Below, piece after piece: positions 16,898 through 25,300 of a DNA stretch of 60,949 bases. Every line of letters starts with the position of its first letter. Positions within the stretch are counted from its first letter, which is position 1. A program made the translations under genes and the position numbers. The DNA is from Bacteroides faecichinchillae JCM 17102 (lineage in GTDB: Bacteria; Bacteroidota; Bacteroidia; Bacteroidales; Bacteroidaceae), in NCBI RefSeq assembly GCF_000614145.1, contig NZ_BAKK01000027.1, positions 1-60,949 on the forward strand, given 5' to 3'. Below the pieces are notes generated by a model. The model saw only the letters and a list, made by a program, of their open reading frames with translations, was not told the origin of the DNA and searched no databases.

Positions 16898-17689
16898 ATG
16901 AAAAAGGTCGCAAAAGAAAATACAAAAAAGATTCTGGACATTCACACACATAATTTGAAGAGCGATGAACGTTCTATTTATAACTATCCTCTGTTGTGGA
17001 TTTCTCCAATACATATGCCACCGGCACCTAATCCGGAAGCTGATATAAAAAGAAAGCTTGCTTTACAGCAATTGATATCAGCAAAGCCTTCGGTAGGAGG
17101 TTTGTTGGATGGACCGGTTTTCATTAACAAAGAAGCGCTGAAGGAAGGACACTTTTATTCAATGGGAATTCATCCCTGGGAATTAAGTCAAAATAATCTG
17201 GAAAAACAGTGGGAGCGCATGAGCGAATTGCAACCTTCCAAGCAAATGATTGCTATCGGTGAGACAGGACTAGACAAACTGGCTCAGGCCTCGATGGATT
17301 TACAGCTTTCTATTTTCAAGGCACATGTAGACATTTCCGAAACGTTTAAGTTGCCAATAATTATTCATTGTGTGAAAGCAATGGAAGAACTGCTGGCGGT
17401 AAAAAAGGAATTTCGTGCTAAACAACCTTGGGTCTGGCATGGCTTTCGGGGAAAACCGGAGCAGGCAAAGCAGTTATTGAAGCTAGGTTTCTATCTGTCT
17501 TTCGGAGCGTATTATCCGGATGAGACAATGTTGGCAGTACCGCCTGAACGTTTGTTTCTGGAAACAGATAATAGTCAACTTGATATTGAAGTACTTCTTC
17601 AACGGGCAGCTAAGGTACGTGGAGTGGAGGTAGAGGCGCTCCGGAAGACGATTCAGGAAAATGTACAAAATGTCTTTTTTAAGGCGTAA
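16898..17689 (+). CDS. TatD-family metal-dependent hydrolase
   Basis: A 263-residue TIM-barrel hydrolase. The HxH motif after strand 1 is present (ILDIHTHN), followed by GIHPWE, IAIGETGLDK, LPIIIHCV, WHGFRGKPEQA and LFLETDNSQ, matching the order of metal ligands in TatD deoxyribonucleases. Bacteroidetes members of this shorter type are usually annotated only as TatD-related. It begins 23 bp after yidD, closing the operon. The basic N-terminal extension before DIHTH is slightly long. Confidence 0.8.
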   Translation: MKKVAKENTKKILDIHTHNLKSDERSIYNYPLLWISPIHMPPAPNPEADIKRKLALQQLISAKPSVGGLLDGPVFINKEALKEGHFYSMGIHPWELSQNNLEKQWERMSELQPSKQMIAIGETGLDKLAQASMDLQLSIFKAHVDISETFKLPIIIHCVKAMEELLAVKKEFRAKQPWVWHGFRGKPEQAKQLLKLGFYLSFGAYYPDETMLAVPPERLFLETDNSQLDIEVLLQRAAKVRGVEVEALRKTIQENVQNVFFKA

Positions 17690-17692
17690 GAG

Positions 17693-17722
17693 TTGTATCT
17701 TCGGAGAAAGAGTCGTACTTTT
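17693..17722 (+). promoter_or_regulatory. Bacteroides promoter of tyrS (TTG - 19 nt - TACTTTTG)
   Basis: TTG at 17693-17695 and TACTTTTG at 17715-17722 are separated by 19 nt, the canonical Bacteroides -33/-7 spacing. The start of transcription would be near 17730, 45 bp before the ATG. Confidence 0.65.
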
Positions 17723-17773
17723 GCCGAAAGTGGAAAAGAAAAACAATAAAAACCTAATAAAAAGAGTAATACG

Positions 17774-19066
17774 ATGAATTTTGTAGAAGAATTAAGATGG
17801 CGCGGTATGTTGAATGACATGATGCCGGGAACAGAAGAGTTGTTGAACAAAGAGCAAGTTACGGCTTATTTGGGAATCGACCCGACTGCTGATTCGTTGC
17901 ATATCGGACATCTTTGCGGTGTGATGATGCTTCGTCATCTTCAACGTTGCGGTCACAAGCCATTGGCACTTGTAGGCGGTGCAACAGGTATGATTGGTGA
18001 CCCTTCCGGTAAATCGGCTGAGCGTAACTTGCTGGATGAAGCAACGCTGTATCATAACCAAGAATGCATCAAACAGCAACTGGCTAAATTTCTTGATTTT
18101 GAATCGGATGCTCCGAATCGTGCTGAGTTGGTGAACAACTATGAGTGGATGAAGAACTTTACTTTCTTGGACTTTGCCCGCGAAGTAGGCAAACATATCA
18201 CTGTGAACTACATGATGGCGAAAGATTCAGTGAAAAGACGACTGAATGGTGAGGCGCGCGATGGTTTGTCATTTACAGAATTTACCTATCAGTTGTTGCA
18301 AGGGTATGATTTTCTTCACTTGTATGAAACAAAAGGTTGTAAGCTTCAGATGGGTGGATCTGACCAATGGGGTAATATTACTACCGGTGCTGAATTGATC
18401 CGTCGTACTAATGGAGGAGAGGTATTTGCTTTGACTTGTCCATTAATTACAAAGGCGGATGGCGGTAAGTTCGGTAAAACGGAATCCGGTAATATCTGGT
18501 TGGATGCCCGTTATACTTCACCTTATAAGTTCTATCAATTCTGGTTGAACGTAAGCGACTCTGATGCAGAACGTTATATTAAGATCTTTACTTCTATCGG
18601 TAAGGAGGAAATTGATGCGTTGATTGCTGAACATCGTGAGAATCCGCATCTACGTGTACTTCAGAAACGTTTGGCAAAAGAAGTAACGATCATGGTTCAC
18701 TCTGAAGATGATTACAATGCAGCAGTAGATGCATCTAATATCTTGTTTGGTAATGCTACCTCTGAAGCTTTACGCAAACTGGATGAAGATACTTTGCTGG
18801 CAGTGTTCGAAGGAGTCCCTCAGTTCGAAATTTCTCGTGATGTGTTGGCAGAAGGAGTGAAGGCTGTCGATCTGTTTGTGGATCATGCGGCTGTATTTGC
18901 TTCAAAAGGAGAAATGCGTAAGTTAGTTCAAGGTGGAGGCGTTTCGTTGAATAAAGAGAAGCTAACGGCTTTTGATCAGACAATTACAACTGTTGACCTG
19001 CTGGATGAGAAATATTTGCTTGTTCAACGTGGCAAAAAGAACTATTATTTGCTGATCGCGAAATAA
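17774..19066 (+). CDS. tyrS: Tyrosyl-tRNA synthetase TyrS
   Basis: A 430-residue class I synthetase that charges tRNA-Tyr. HIGH is at 43-46, the tyrosine/tRNA site motif MGGSDQWGN follows, the KMSKS equivalent is KFGKT (about 234), and the C-terminal S4-like RNA-binding domain spans about the last 70 residues ([15 protein letters not shown]). Full length for the TyrRS type I group. It has its own promoter and is followed by a tRNA-Gln gene with a separate promoter. Confidence 0.96.
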   Translation: MNFVEELRWRGMLNDMMPGTEELLNKEQVTAYLGIDPTADSLHIGHLCGVMMLRHLQRCGHKPLALVGGATGMIGDPSGKSAERNLLDEATLYHNQECIKQQLAKFLDFESDAPNRAELVNNYEWMKNFTFLDFAREVGKHITVNYMMAKDSVKRRLNGEARDGLSFTEFTYQLLQGYDFLHLYETKGCKLQMGGSDQWGNITTGAELIRRTNGGEVFALTCPLITKADGGKFGKTESGNIWLDARYTSPYKFYQFWLNVSDSDAERYIKIFTSIGKEEIDALIAEHRENPHLRVLQKRLAKEVTIMVHSEDDYNAAVDASNILFGNATSEALRKLDEDTLLAVFEGVPQFEISRDVLAEGVKAVDLFVDHAAVFASKGEMRKLVQGGGVSLNKEKLTAFDQTITTVDLLDEKYLLVQRGKKNYYLLIAK

Positions 19067-19103
19067 GAAAAAGAGGGTTTCTGATAAAAAAAATATCGAA
19101 ATA

Positions 19104-19135
19104 TTTGGAGATTTAGTTGGATAACCCTATCTTTG
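19104..19135 (+). promoter_or_regulatory. Promoter of tRNA-Gln (TTTG - 20 nt - TATCTTTG)
   Basis: TTTG at 19104-19107 and TATCTTTG at 19128-19135 give a textbook Bacteroides promoter ending 30 bp before the mature tRNA. Confidence 0.7.
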
Positions 19136-19165
19136 CACCGCTTTTTAACAGAAAGCACTCGAGTT

Positions 19166-19236
19166 TGTCCTATGGTGTAATGGTAGCACAACAGTTTTTG
19201 GTTCTGTTTGTCTAAGTTCGAATCTTGGTAGGACAA
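19166..19236 (+). tRNA. tRNA-Gln (anticodon TTG)
   Basis: Cloverleaf: acceptor TGTCCTA (19166-19172) with TAGGACA (19229-19235) and A as discriminator; D-arm GTG/CAC with GGTA in the loop; anticodon stem ACAGT/TCTGT with loop TTTTGGT and anticodon TTG at 19198-19200, reading CAA/CAG; T-arm loop TTCGAAT. The T-T closing pair of the anticodon stem is usual for tRNA-Gln. CCA is not encoded. A terminator follows after 13 bp. Confidence 0.95.
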
Positions 19237-19249
19237 CTACTAATTAAAG

Positions 19250-19283
19250 AAAAGCCCTGGAAGGTAATACTTTCGGGGCTTTT
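19250..19283 (+). terminator. Rho-independent terminator after tRNA-Gln
   Basis: AAAAGCCC (19250-19257) pairs with GGGCTTTT (19276-19283), followed by a T-rich tail. Confidence 0.7.
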
Positions 19284-19329
19284 TCATTTTCGGGGATTGG
19301 AGAAAGAATATAAAAAAGAAAGACATAAT

Positions 19330-20388
19330 ATGAAAAAGAGTTTGTTATTATTGTTTTGTTTGTTGGGCTTGATTAGTGTTTGCATTGCGAAGCCGACAAA
19401 GACATTTACAGTTTTGCAGTTGAACCTTTGGCATGAGGGTTCTAAGGTTCCTAACGGCTATCAAGGGATTGTAGATGTGTTGGATCAGGTGGATGCAGAT
19501 GTTGTTTTCTTGTGTGAAATTAGAGATTTTAATGGGAATAAGTTTATGCCTCGTGTATTAAAGGATCTGGAAGCTAGGGGGAAACATTACTATGGAGAGA
19601 CTTTAGGTATGGTAGTCGGTGTACTGAGTAAGTTCAAACCGGATAGTCTGATGAGATGCTGCATTGTGCCCGGTGATGAGGTTCGTGCAATGTTGAAGAT
19701 GGTAACTACGATAGACGGACAATCGATATCTTTCTACTCTTGTCATTTAGATTATTTGCATTATGAATGTTATATGCCTCGTGGTTATGATGGTACTACT
19801 TGGAAGAAGATGGATAAGCCGATTACGGACGAGAATGAAGTTCTAAAAGCAAACCGAATGGCTTATAGAGATGAGACAATCCGTTCTTTTGTTCAAGAGG
19901 TTCAGTCGGATATTAAACAAGGGCGTCCGGTGATTATGGGTGGAGATTTTAATGAACCTTCTCATTTGGATTGGCAAGCAGATACAAAAGATTTGTGGGA
20001 TCATAACGGAGCAATTATCCATTGGGACTGTTCTATGATGCTTCATGAGGCGGGCTTCAAAGATACTTATCGAGAGAAATATCCGAATCCTGTTCAATAT
20101 CCCGGATTTACCTTTCCTGCCGGAAATAAAGTAGCTGAACAGGCTAAATTAGAAATACTGGCTTGGGCTCCGGATGCTGACGAACGGGATCGTATTGACT
20201 TTATCTATTATTATCCGATGAACTCAAAGCTATCGATGAAAAACTGCTTGCTGGTAGGTCCTTCGGAAACTGTTATTCGTGGAAAAATAACAGAAAACAA
20301 TTCTAAAGATAAGTTTTTAACACCTTCTTGTATCTGGCCAACAGATCATAAAGGGAATCTTGTTACGTTTAAGATTCGGAGAAAATAA
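19330..20388 (+). CDS. Secreted endonuclease/exonuclease/phosphatase-family hydrolase
   Basis: A 352-residue exported protein: signal peptide KKSLLLLFCLLGLISVCIA from the ATG at 19330 (chosen because it begins the signal peptide; upstream in-frame codons run into the tRNA). The DNase I-like fold shows LQLNLWHEGS, VVFLCEIRD, YSCHLDYLHYEC, the catalytic GGDFNEPSHLDW and the final WPTDHKGNLVTF. Such enzymes cut phosphodiester or phosphomonoester bonds; the substrate could be nucleic acid, a phospholipid or an inositol phosphate. The gene stands alone between the tRNA terminator and a repeat island. Confidence 0.8.
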   Translation: MKKSLLLLFCLLGLISVCIAKPTKTFTVLQLNLWHEGSKVPNGYQGIVDVLDQVDADVVFLCEIRDFNGNKFMPRVLKDLEARGKHYYGETLGMVVGVLSKFKPDSLMRCCIVPGDEVRAMLKMVTTIDGQSISFYSCHLDYLHYECYMPRGYDGTTWKKMDKPITDENEVLKANRMAYRDETIRSFVQEVQSDIKQGRPVIMGGDFNEPSHLDWQADTKDLWDHNGAIIHWDCSMMLHEAGFKDTYREKYPNPVQYPGFTFPAGNKVAEQAKLEILAWAPDADERDRIDFIYYYPMNSKLSMKNCLLVGPSETVIRGKITENNSKDKFLTPSCIWPTDHKGNLVTFKIRRK

Positions 20389-20460
20389 TTGTCTGATAAA
20401 TAAATTGTTAGGTCGAAATTGGTCAAAAACGACGCGCATTATCAATGTAAAAGCATTTAT

Positions 20461-20704
20461 GTTCATCGTCATATTTTTGTATATATCGCTACTATACAGA
20501 TGATTGCATTGCGTCATCTTTTTATTATGATTTCTAGATACAATAATATAGAAAGTAAATAGACAGATCAAAAATACAGAATACGGTTATTCGGAAAATG
20601 TCTTAAAAGAGTCGTGAATGATTGAGACACTTCATGTGAAAAAAGATGGCGCAATGTAATCATTTGAATATTAACGGAATATATAATAATATGACAATGA
20701 AGCA
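20461..20704. repeat. Pair of inverted ~65-bp elements
   Basis: The plus strand at 20461-20525 and the reverse complement of 20636-20704 align over their length: both begin TTCAT-GTCATATT, share a TATAT patch, and end ATGATT(G/A)CATTGCG(T/C)CATCTTTTT. Each copy carries a hairpin AGATGA/TCATCT-like end with a T-run; the left copy also has a TATTTTTG promoter-like box (20472-20479). A 110-bp centre separates the arms. Confidence 0.55.
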
Positions 20705-20839
20705 AAGTCTTTTCATTTATTCAAAATAAGCCGTTCTTCCTAAAAAACATTGAATAGATTGTTATCAAACACCGTAATGTTTGAAAAAAAGATCGAATAG
20801 ATTGAAAACAATCTTCTTATAGATTATAGAAGAACAAAC

Positions 20840-20949
20840 TAGTACTTGAGTTGTCCGACTCTAATACATCTTTCAGCTGATTCTAGTACTTCAGTTGTCC
20901 AATTGTAGTACTTCAGTTGTTTAATACTAGTACATGTTCCAGATTGTTC
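20840..20949. repeat. Imperfect 22-bp tandem repeat, five units
   Basis: Units start at 20840, 20862, 20884, 20906 and 20928, each beginning TA(G/A)TAC; units 1, 3 and 4 share TAGTACTTSAGTTGTYY. The period is exactly 22 bp, close to two helical turns, so the GTAC-centred cores would lie on one face of the DNA. Confidence 0.65.
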
Positions 20950-21012
20950 TTGTACAACATTTGGAGAAACTGCCAAGGGTTATTCTCTTCAAGATGACGA
21001 TGGAGTTTGGAA

Positions 21013-21243
21013 CTAACTTCTATGGTATTGCTCAATTTGAAATGGATGAATTATCCCATCCTGCCACTTTTCGGTATATAGCCCAACGGATGATATGTAG
21101 TAACGTTTTTCATTCGAGAAATTTTCAATTCTCACTTCTTGGCCGTACTTACTTAGGTGCGTTACTTCAATGTATTAGTGTGATAAAAAAGGATGTTTGT
21201 GTAATTCATTAGAAAAACGATCTCCCAAAAATGCTGTTTTCAT
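21013..21243 (-). pseudogene. Possible decayed coding trace, unidentified
   Basis: On the minus strand an ATG at 21243 opens a frame of 22 codons (MKTAFLGDRFSNELHKH...) that hits TAA at 21177-21175 and then continues, without further stops, for 54 protein-like codons (EVTHLSKYGQEVRIENF, GLYTEKWQDGIIHPF) to a TAG at 21013. The composition looks like real protein, but no family is recognised and there is no promoter box. The overlapping plus-strand 92-codon frame (20934-21212) looks less natural. Confidence 0.3.
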
Positions 21244-21502
21244 CGATACTTTAGTACAAAAGATGAGTTGGTCCAAAATGGTCAGCCTTCTTTTTTGGTA
21301 AAATACAATTTATGCTTTATTTTTGTTCTGCTCACTTGATTTTGTAATACTGAAGAACAACTTTATTTATTCTTATAAAAGCAGCATTACTAATTTGATA
21401 ATCACTTTGAAAGACAAATTAATAAAAGTTCCTTTGTTATTAGTCTGGGTTATGTAATAAGAGGTTAACTAATGAATTTAATACAATGCTAAAACGACAG
21501 AA

Positions 21503-22381
21503 ATGAAAAATGGGTTTACTTTAATTCTATTTCTATGTTTGGTAATATCATGCCATGACTCAAAAAAGAATCGACTCTCTAATTTAGTAAATGAGTGGAA
21601 CGGAAAGGAAATACAATTTCCATCCCATTTAGCTTTTACAGTTCAAGGCAAAGATACGGTTTGTTTTGACTATTCTCGTTCTACATATAAAATTGTAATA
21701 TATGCGGATTCGATGGGTTACCTTAGTTGTAAACTACAGCTTTCTAAATGGAAAACTTTTATGCAAGAAGTGGATTCTTTGCGAGATCAAAATAAAGCTG
21801 TTTCATTCGTATTTTGTTTTTGTCCCCAAAACAGAGAGATGTTACAAAATGTTTTATGTTATGAGCATTTTGTTCATCCTGTTTGTATAGATGAGCAAGA
21901 TGAATTTAATAAACTAAATCATTTCCCATCAGAGATAACTTTTCAGACATTTTTATTAGATCGAGATAATAGAGTGATAGCGATTGGTAATCCTATCCTT
22001 AATCCCAAGGTGAGAGAATTATATTTGAAATTGATAAGAGGTGAAGCCAAAACAACGGAAAAACAAGTAGTGACTATGGGAGAATTGAGTGAAAATAAGG
22101 TGGACTTTGGCATTTTTCCTAAAACAGAGAAGCAGGAACGAATAATTGAATTAAAGAATACGGGTACAGAAGTGTTGGTAATACAAGATGTAACTACTTC
22201 ATGCGGATGTACTAAACTGGAGTTTGAAAGGACCCCTATTCCTGTAGGAGATAAAAGAGTATTAAAGATTATTTATGAAGCAGATAACAGTGGATACTTT
22301 CAAAAAACTGTAGATGTGTTTTGTAATATAGATTCTTCTCCTTTGCAAATAAGTGTGATAGGAGAAGCTAAAGATAAATGA
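21503..22381 (+). CDS. DUF1573-containing lipoprotein with thioredoxin-like N-terminal half
   Basis: A 292-residue predicted lipoprotein: hydrophobic leader with lipobox-like LVISC (Cys17). The first half (about 40-180) resembles redoxin-type lipoproteins by secondary-structure pattern (IVIYADSMGYLSCKLQL, AVSFVFCFCPQN, FQTFLLDRDNRVIAIGNP) but lacks a clear CxxC. The C-terminal 100 residues are a DUF1573 domain (VDFGIFPKTEKQERIIELKN, VTTSCGCTKLEF, PVGDKRVLKIIYEADN). It is the first gene of a cluster with an NVEALA peptide and a beta-propeller lipoprotein. Function unknown. Confidence 0.75.
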   Translation: MKNGFTLILFLCLVISCHDSKKNRLSNLVNEWNGKEIQFPSHLAFTVQGKDTVCFDYSRSTYKIVIYADSMGYLSCKLQLSKWKTFMQEVDSLRDQNKAVSFVFCFCPQNREMLQNVLCYEHFVHPVCIDEQDEFNKLNHFPSEITFQTFLLDRDNRVIAIGNPILNPKVRELYLKLIRGEAKTTEKQVVTMGELSENKVDFGIFPKTEKQERIIELKNTGTEVLVIQDVTTSCGCTKLEFERTPIPVGDKRVLKIIYEADNSGYFQKTVDVFCNIDSSPLQISVIGEAKDK

Positions 22382-22582
22382 GACATAAAAGATAATTTGG
22401 AGAATGGCTTTGGTAGAGCATTAAAATGGCGGTAAAACTGTAGGTTGTTTACAAAGATTTATCTAATCAAACTAGTGCACTTACGGTTTTTATATAAACA
22501 ATTAATTAACATGAATTTTATTTGATAGGTTGAACTTGCACTGGTTTAATTCTGTCAATGAGAAAATTAAATTTTATCTATT

Positions 22583-22882
22583 ATGAAGAAAAAAGTTTTT
22601 TTAGTTGTACTTGCTATTACTGTAGTAAGTGCAGTTTGTGTGAAGAAAAGTATGAAGGGTGTTCGCCTGACAGACTTGGGATTAGAGAATGTTGAGGCAT
22701 TGGCTGCTGACAATGAGGGAACTAGTGTAGGTACTTGCTATCTGGAAGAACCAACTTCTTCTGATAGAGATCACAAATTATTCTGTGATAGACGTACAGA
22801 TAACAGTACTATCTATCCGTGTCCGCAAACTACGACATATGGCCCATATTTAGAAAACTCAAGAGACAGATGTACAAAGTAG
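22583..22882 (+). CDS. NVEALA-family exported peptide
   Basis: A 99-residue small protein with an N-terminal hydrophobic leader (VFLVVLAITVVSAVC) and the defining NVEALA motif at 36-41, after which the family is thought to be processed. The mature part (about 42-99) has four cysteines (52, 68, 80, 97) and is polar, so a small disulfide-stabilised secreted peptide is likely. NVEALA peptides are frequent in gut Bacteroides beside TolB-like/BF3164 lipoproteins, as here. Role unknown; secreted signal or substrate of the neighbouring lipoprotein are possibilities. Confidence 0.85.
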   Translation: MKKKVFLVVLAITVVSAVCVKKSMKGVRLTDLGLENVEALAADNEGTSVGTCYLEEPTSSDRDHKLFCDRRTDNSTIYPCPQTTTYGPYLENSRDRCTK

Positions 22883-23016
22883 TTGATTTCTGAGTGTCTG
22901 GAAAATTCAAGAGCATATATTGTTTTCTTTTATTTACCAATTAATAATGATTTCGGTATTTGCTCTTGAAATATAAATATCTTAAATAATTTAACTTATA
23001 GTGAAATGTTTGGAAG

Positions 23017-24135
23017 ATGAAAAGAATTAAAGGAGTGTTTTATTTTATGTCTATCTTGATTCTTTGTACCAATACCAATTGTAGTAGAATGCATCATGAT
23101 GATAGCATGTACTTCAATGGAAAGATTCAAAATATTGAGGATGGCATAAAGGATGCCAGAAATTTACAATTGAAATCCTTGCCTCTGAATGGAGCGAATT
23201 ATGGGTGGATTGCTGCTTACGATTCACTTATGTTTTTTATGAATCCTAAATTACCTAATCAGTTTTTCAATGTATTCAACATAGATATGGGAGAAGAACT
23301 TGGTACTTTCTGTAATAAAGGGAGTGGGCCGGAAGAGGCTGCATCTGTGGGGCCTATCTTTCAGCTTTTTAAAGAAGGAAATGAATTGAAAACCCTTCTT
23401 TTTGCTCCCAATGAGGAAAGACTGTTGATTTGGAATATAACTCAATCCTTGGAGCAAGGCAAGACAGTGATGGATAGGATTATTCCTTATGCGTGGAGGG
23501 ATAAAAATAAAGGTGCTTGTTATAATGAAATGTTTCTTCAAGATAGCAACACGTTATTGACTAAAGTCAGTGCTTTTCCTATTAGTGATGATGATGCAAC
23601 TTTGCCTTTTTTCCAGAAGCGAACTCTTGATACTAATAAATCTTTGAAGGACTATCAAAGTTATAAACAAACTATTAAAAATGAGGAATTGCCTCTTATG
23701 CCCGAGTGTTTTTTTAACTCTAATAATACATTTAAACCGGACGGCACTAAAATAGTACAAGCTATGATACGTCTTCCTCAATTGAATATTGTTGATGTGC
23801 AAACAGGAGAGGTTGTCGGATATCGCCTTAACTATGGTTTGGATTTCTCGGTTTTTAAAGGAAAAAAACAATTAAGAAACTTCTATGGACTTGTACAGGC
23901 TGATGACAATTATATATATGCATTGTATTGGGGCAAAGTACAATGGGGAGATATCAATACAATCTATGTGTTTGATTGGAGTGGCAATTTAATAGATAAA
24001 TTGAAGGTAGATCATTATATAAGTAGCATATGGCTGGATATGGTCCGGAATAGATTCTATATCATTGAGAGCAAGACAGATGATGTCTTTTATTATGATT
24101 TGGATGAACTTAACAAAGAATGGGAATCCCGTTAG
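23017..24135 (+). CDS. BF3164/TolB-like six-bladed beta-propeller lipoprotein
   Basis: A 372-residue lipoprotein: leader FYFMSILILCTNTNC with Cys22 as lipidation site. The rest has the repeated strand pattern and closing tryptophan/glycine turns of the TolB-like six-bladed propeller found next to NVEALA genes (EELGTFCNKGSGPEEA, IVDVQTGEVVGYRL, IYVFDWSGNLIDKLKV, DDVFYYDLDEL). Probably on the cell surface or facing the periplasm. It starts 134 bp after the NVEALA gene. Binding partner unknown. Confidence 0.75.
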   Translation: MKRIKGVFYFMSILILCTNTNCSRMHHDDSMYFNGKIQNIEDGIKDARNLQLKSLPLNGANYGWIAAYDSLMFFMNPKLPNQFFNVFNIDMGEELGTFCNKGSGPEEAASVGPIFQLFKEGNELKTLLFAPNEERLLIWNITQSLEQGKTVMDRIIPYAWRDKNKGACYNEMFLQDSNTLLTKVSAFPISDDDATLPFFQKRTLDTNKSLKDYQSYKQTIKNEELPLMPECFFNSNNTFKPDGTKIVQAMIRLPQLNIVDVQTGEVVGYRLNYGLDFSVFKGKKQLRNFYGLVQADDNYIYALYWGKVQWGDINTIYVFDWSGNLIDKLKVDHYISSIWLDMVRNRFYIIESKTDDVFYYDLDELNKEWESR

Positions 24136-24345
24136 TTCTGCTTCAGTTTCTCATTCTGGAAATTCCGGGGAATTCTGTTGTTGTGACTAATATAATCTGA
24201 GTGCTGATTTTTTAATTAAATATGAAAGACCTGTTCCCAATCAAATCGTATTATAGTTCGTTAAAAAGATATATATCGCATCAATTCCAGACATTTTTGG
24301 TGGATAATTAAAACGAAATTGTAATGCAAAGACGTTTTCTTTTAT

Positions 24346-24353
24346 TATTTTTG
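24346..24353 (+). promoter_or_regulatory. Bacteroides -7 box of kduI (TATTTTTG)
   Basis: TAnnTTTG match 66 bp before the kduI ATG; a TTG at 24319-24321 lies 24 nt upstream, longer than ideal. Confidence 0.45.
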
Positions 24354-24418
24354 CATCGTGTACGCAAACGAAGTACATCTGGAATAGAGAACTTATTCAA
24401 TAATTAAAATAATAAGAT

Positions 24419-25261
24419 ATGAAAACGAACTATGAGATTCGCTATGCTGCCCATCCGGAGGATGCAAAAAATTATGATACTAAAAGAATCCGTCGCGATT
24501 TCTTAATCGAAAAGATATTTGCTCCCAATGAAGTGAATATGGTGTATTCCATGTATGACCGTATGGTAGTGGGAGGTGCATTGCCAGTAGGGGAGGTACT
24601 GACTCTTGAAGCGATTGATCCGTTGAAAGCCCCATTCTTCCTGACTCGTCGTGAAATGGGTATTTACAATGTTGGAGGACCGGGTGTAGTAAAGGCTGGT
24701 GATGCAGTTTTTGAACTTGATTATAAGGAAGCTCTTTATCTGGGGTCAGGAGACCGTATGGTGACTTTTGAAAGTAAGGATGCTTCCTGCCCTGCTAAGT
24801 TTTACTTCAACTCTTTGACAGCACACCGAAATTACCCCGATCGTAAAGTGACAAAGGCTGATGCAATAGTAGCCGAAATGGGTTCGTTGGAAGGCTCCAA
24901 TCACCGTAATATTAATAAGATGTTGGTGAATCAGGTACTTCCTACCTGCCAATTACAGATGGGAATGACGGAGTTGGCTCCGGGAAGTGTTTGGAATACG
25001 ATGCCGGCTCATGTCCATAGCCGTCGGATGGAAGCTTATTTCTATTTTGAGATTCCCGAAGATCATGCCATCTGTCATTTTATGGGTGAAGTAGACGAGA
25101 CCCGTCACGTATGGATGAAAGGTGACCAGGCAGTTCTTTCTCCTGAATGGTCTATTCACTCGGCTGCTGCTACTCACAATTATACCTTTATTTGGGGGAT
25201 GGGTGGAGAGAACCTTGATTACGGTGATCAAGATTTCTCATTGATTACAGACTTGAAATAA
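24419..25261 (+). CDS. kduI: 5-dehydro-4-deoxy-D-glucuronate isomerase KduI
   Basis: A 280-residue cupin-fold enzyme that isomerises 5-keto-4-deoxyuronate, released by lyases from pectin, glycosaminoglycans or other uronates, to 3-deoxy-D-glycero-2,5-hexodiulosonate. The zinc ligands are visible: His198, His200 and Glu205 in AHVHSRRMEAYFYF, and His247 in WSIHSAAATHN. Full length. It is followed after 39 bp by kduD, the next pathway step, so the pair forms an operon with DUF4861 behind. Confidence 0.95.
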   Translation: MKTNYEIRYAAHPEDAKNYDTKRIRRDFLIEKIFAPNEVNMVYSMYDRMVVGGALPVGEVLTLEAIDPLKAPFFLTRREMGIYNVGGPGVVKAGDAVFELDYKEALYLGSGDRMVTFESKDASCPAKFYFNSLTAHRNYPDRKVTKADAIVAEMGSLEGSNHRNINKMLVNQVLPTCQLQMGMTELAPGSVWNTMPAHVHSRRMEAYFYFEIPEDHAICHFMGEVDETRHVWMKGDQAVLSPEWSIHSAAATHNYTFIWGMGGENLDYGDQDFSLITDLK

Positions 25262-25300
25262 CAATTAAAATAATTCTCTATAATTTAATAACAAAAGATT

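Larger units (their letters stand above)
20389..21502. other. Gene-poor repeat island, 1.1 kb
   Basis: No convincing intact gene. It contains an inverted pair of about 65-bp elements (20461-20525 and 20636-20704), a short palindrome AAACATT/AATGTTT near 20745-20786, a five-unit 22-bp tandem repeat (20840-20949) and a broken leftward coding trace (21013-21243). The last 250 bp before the DUF1573 gene are AT-rich with no clear TAnnTTTG box. The clustering of repeats suggests a junction where elements were gained or lost. Confidence 0.55.

Noticed and set aside
20934..21212. 92-codon plus-strand frame in the repeat island
   Set aside because: No promoter or family, composition unlike a protein, and it overlaps a more natural-looking minus-strand trace.
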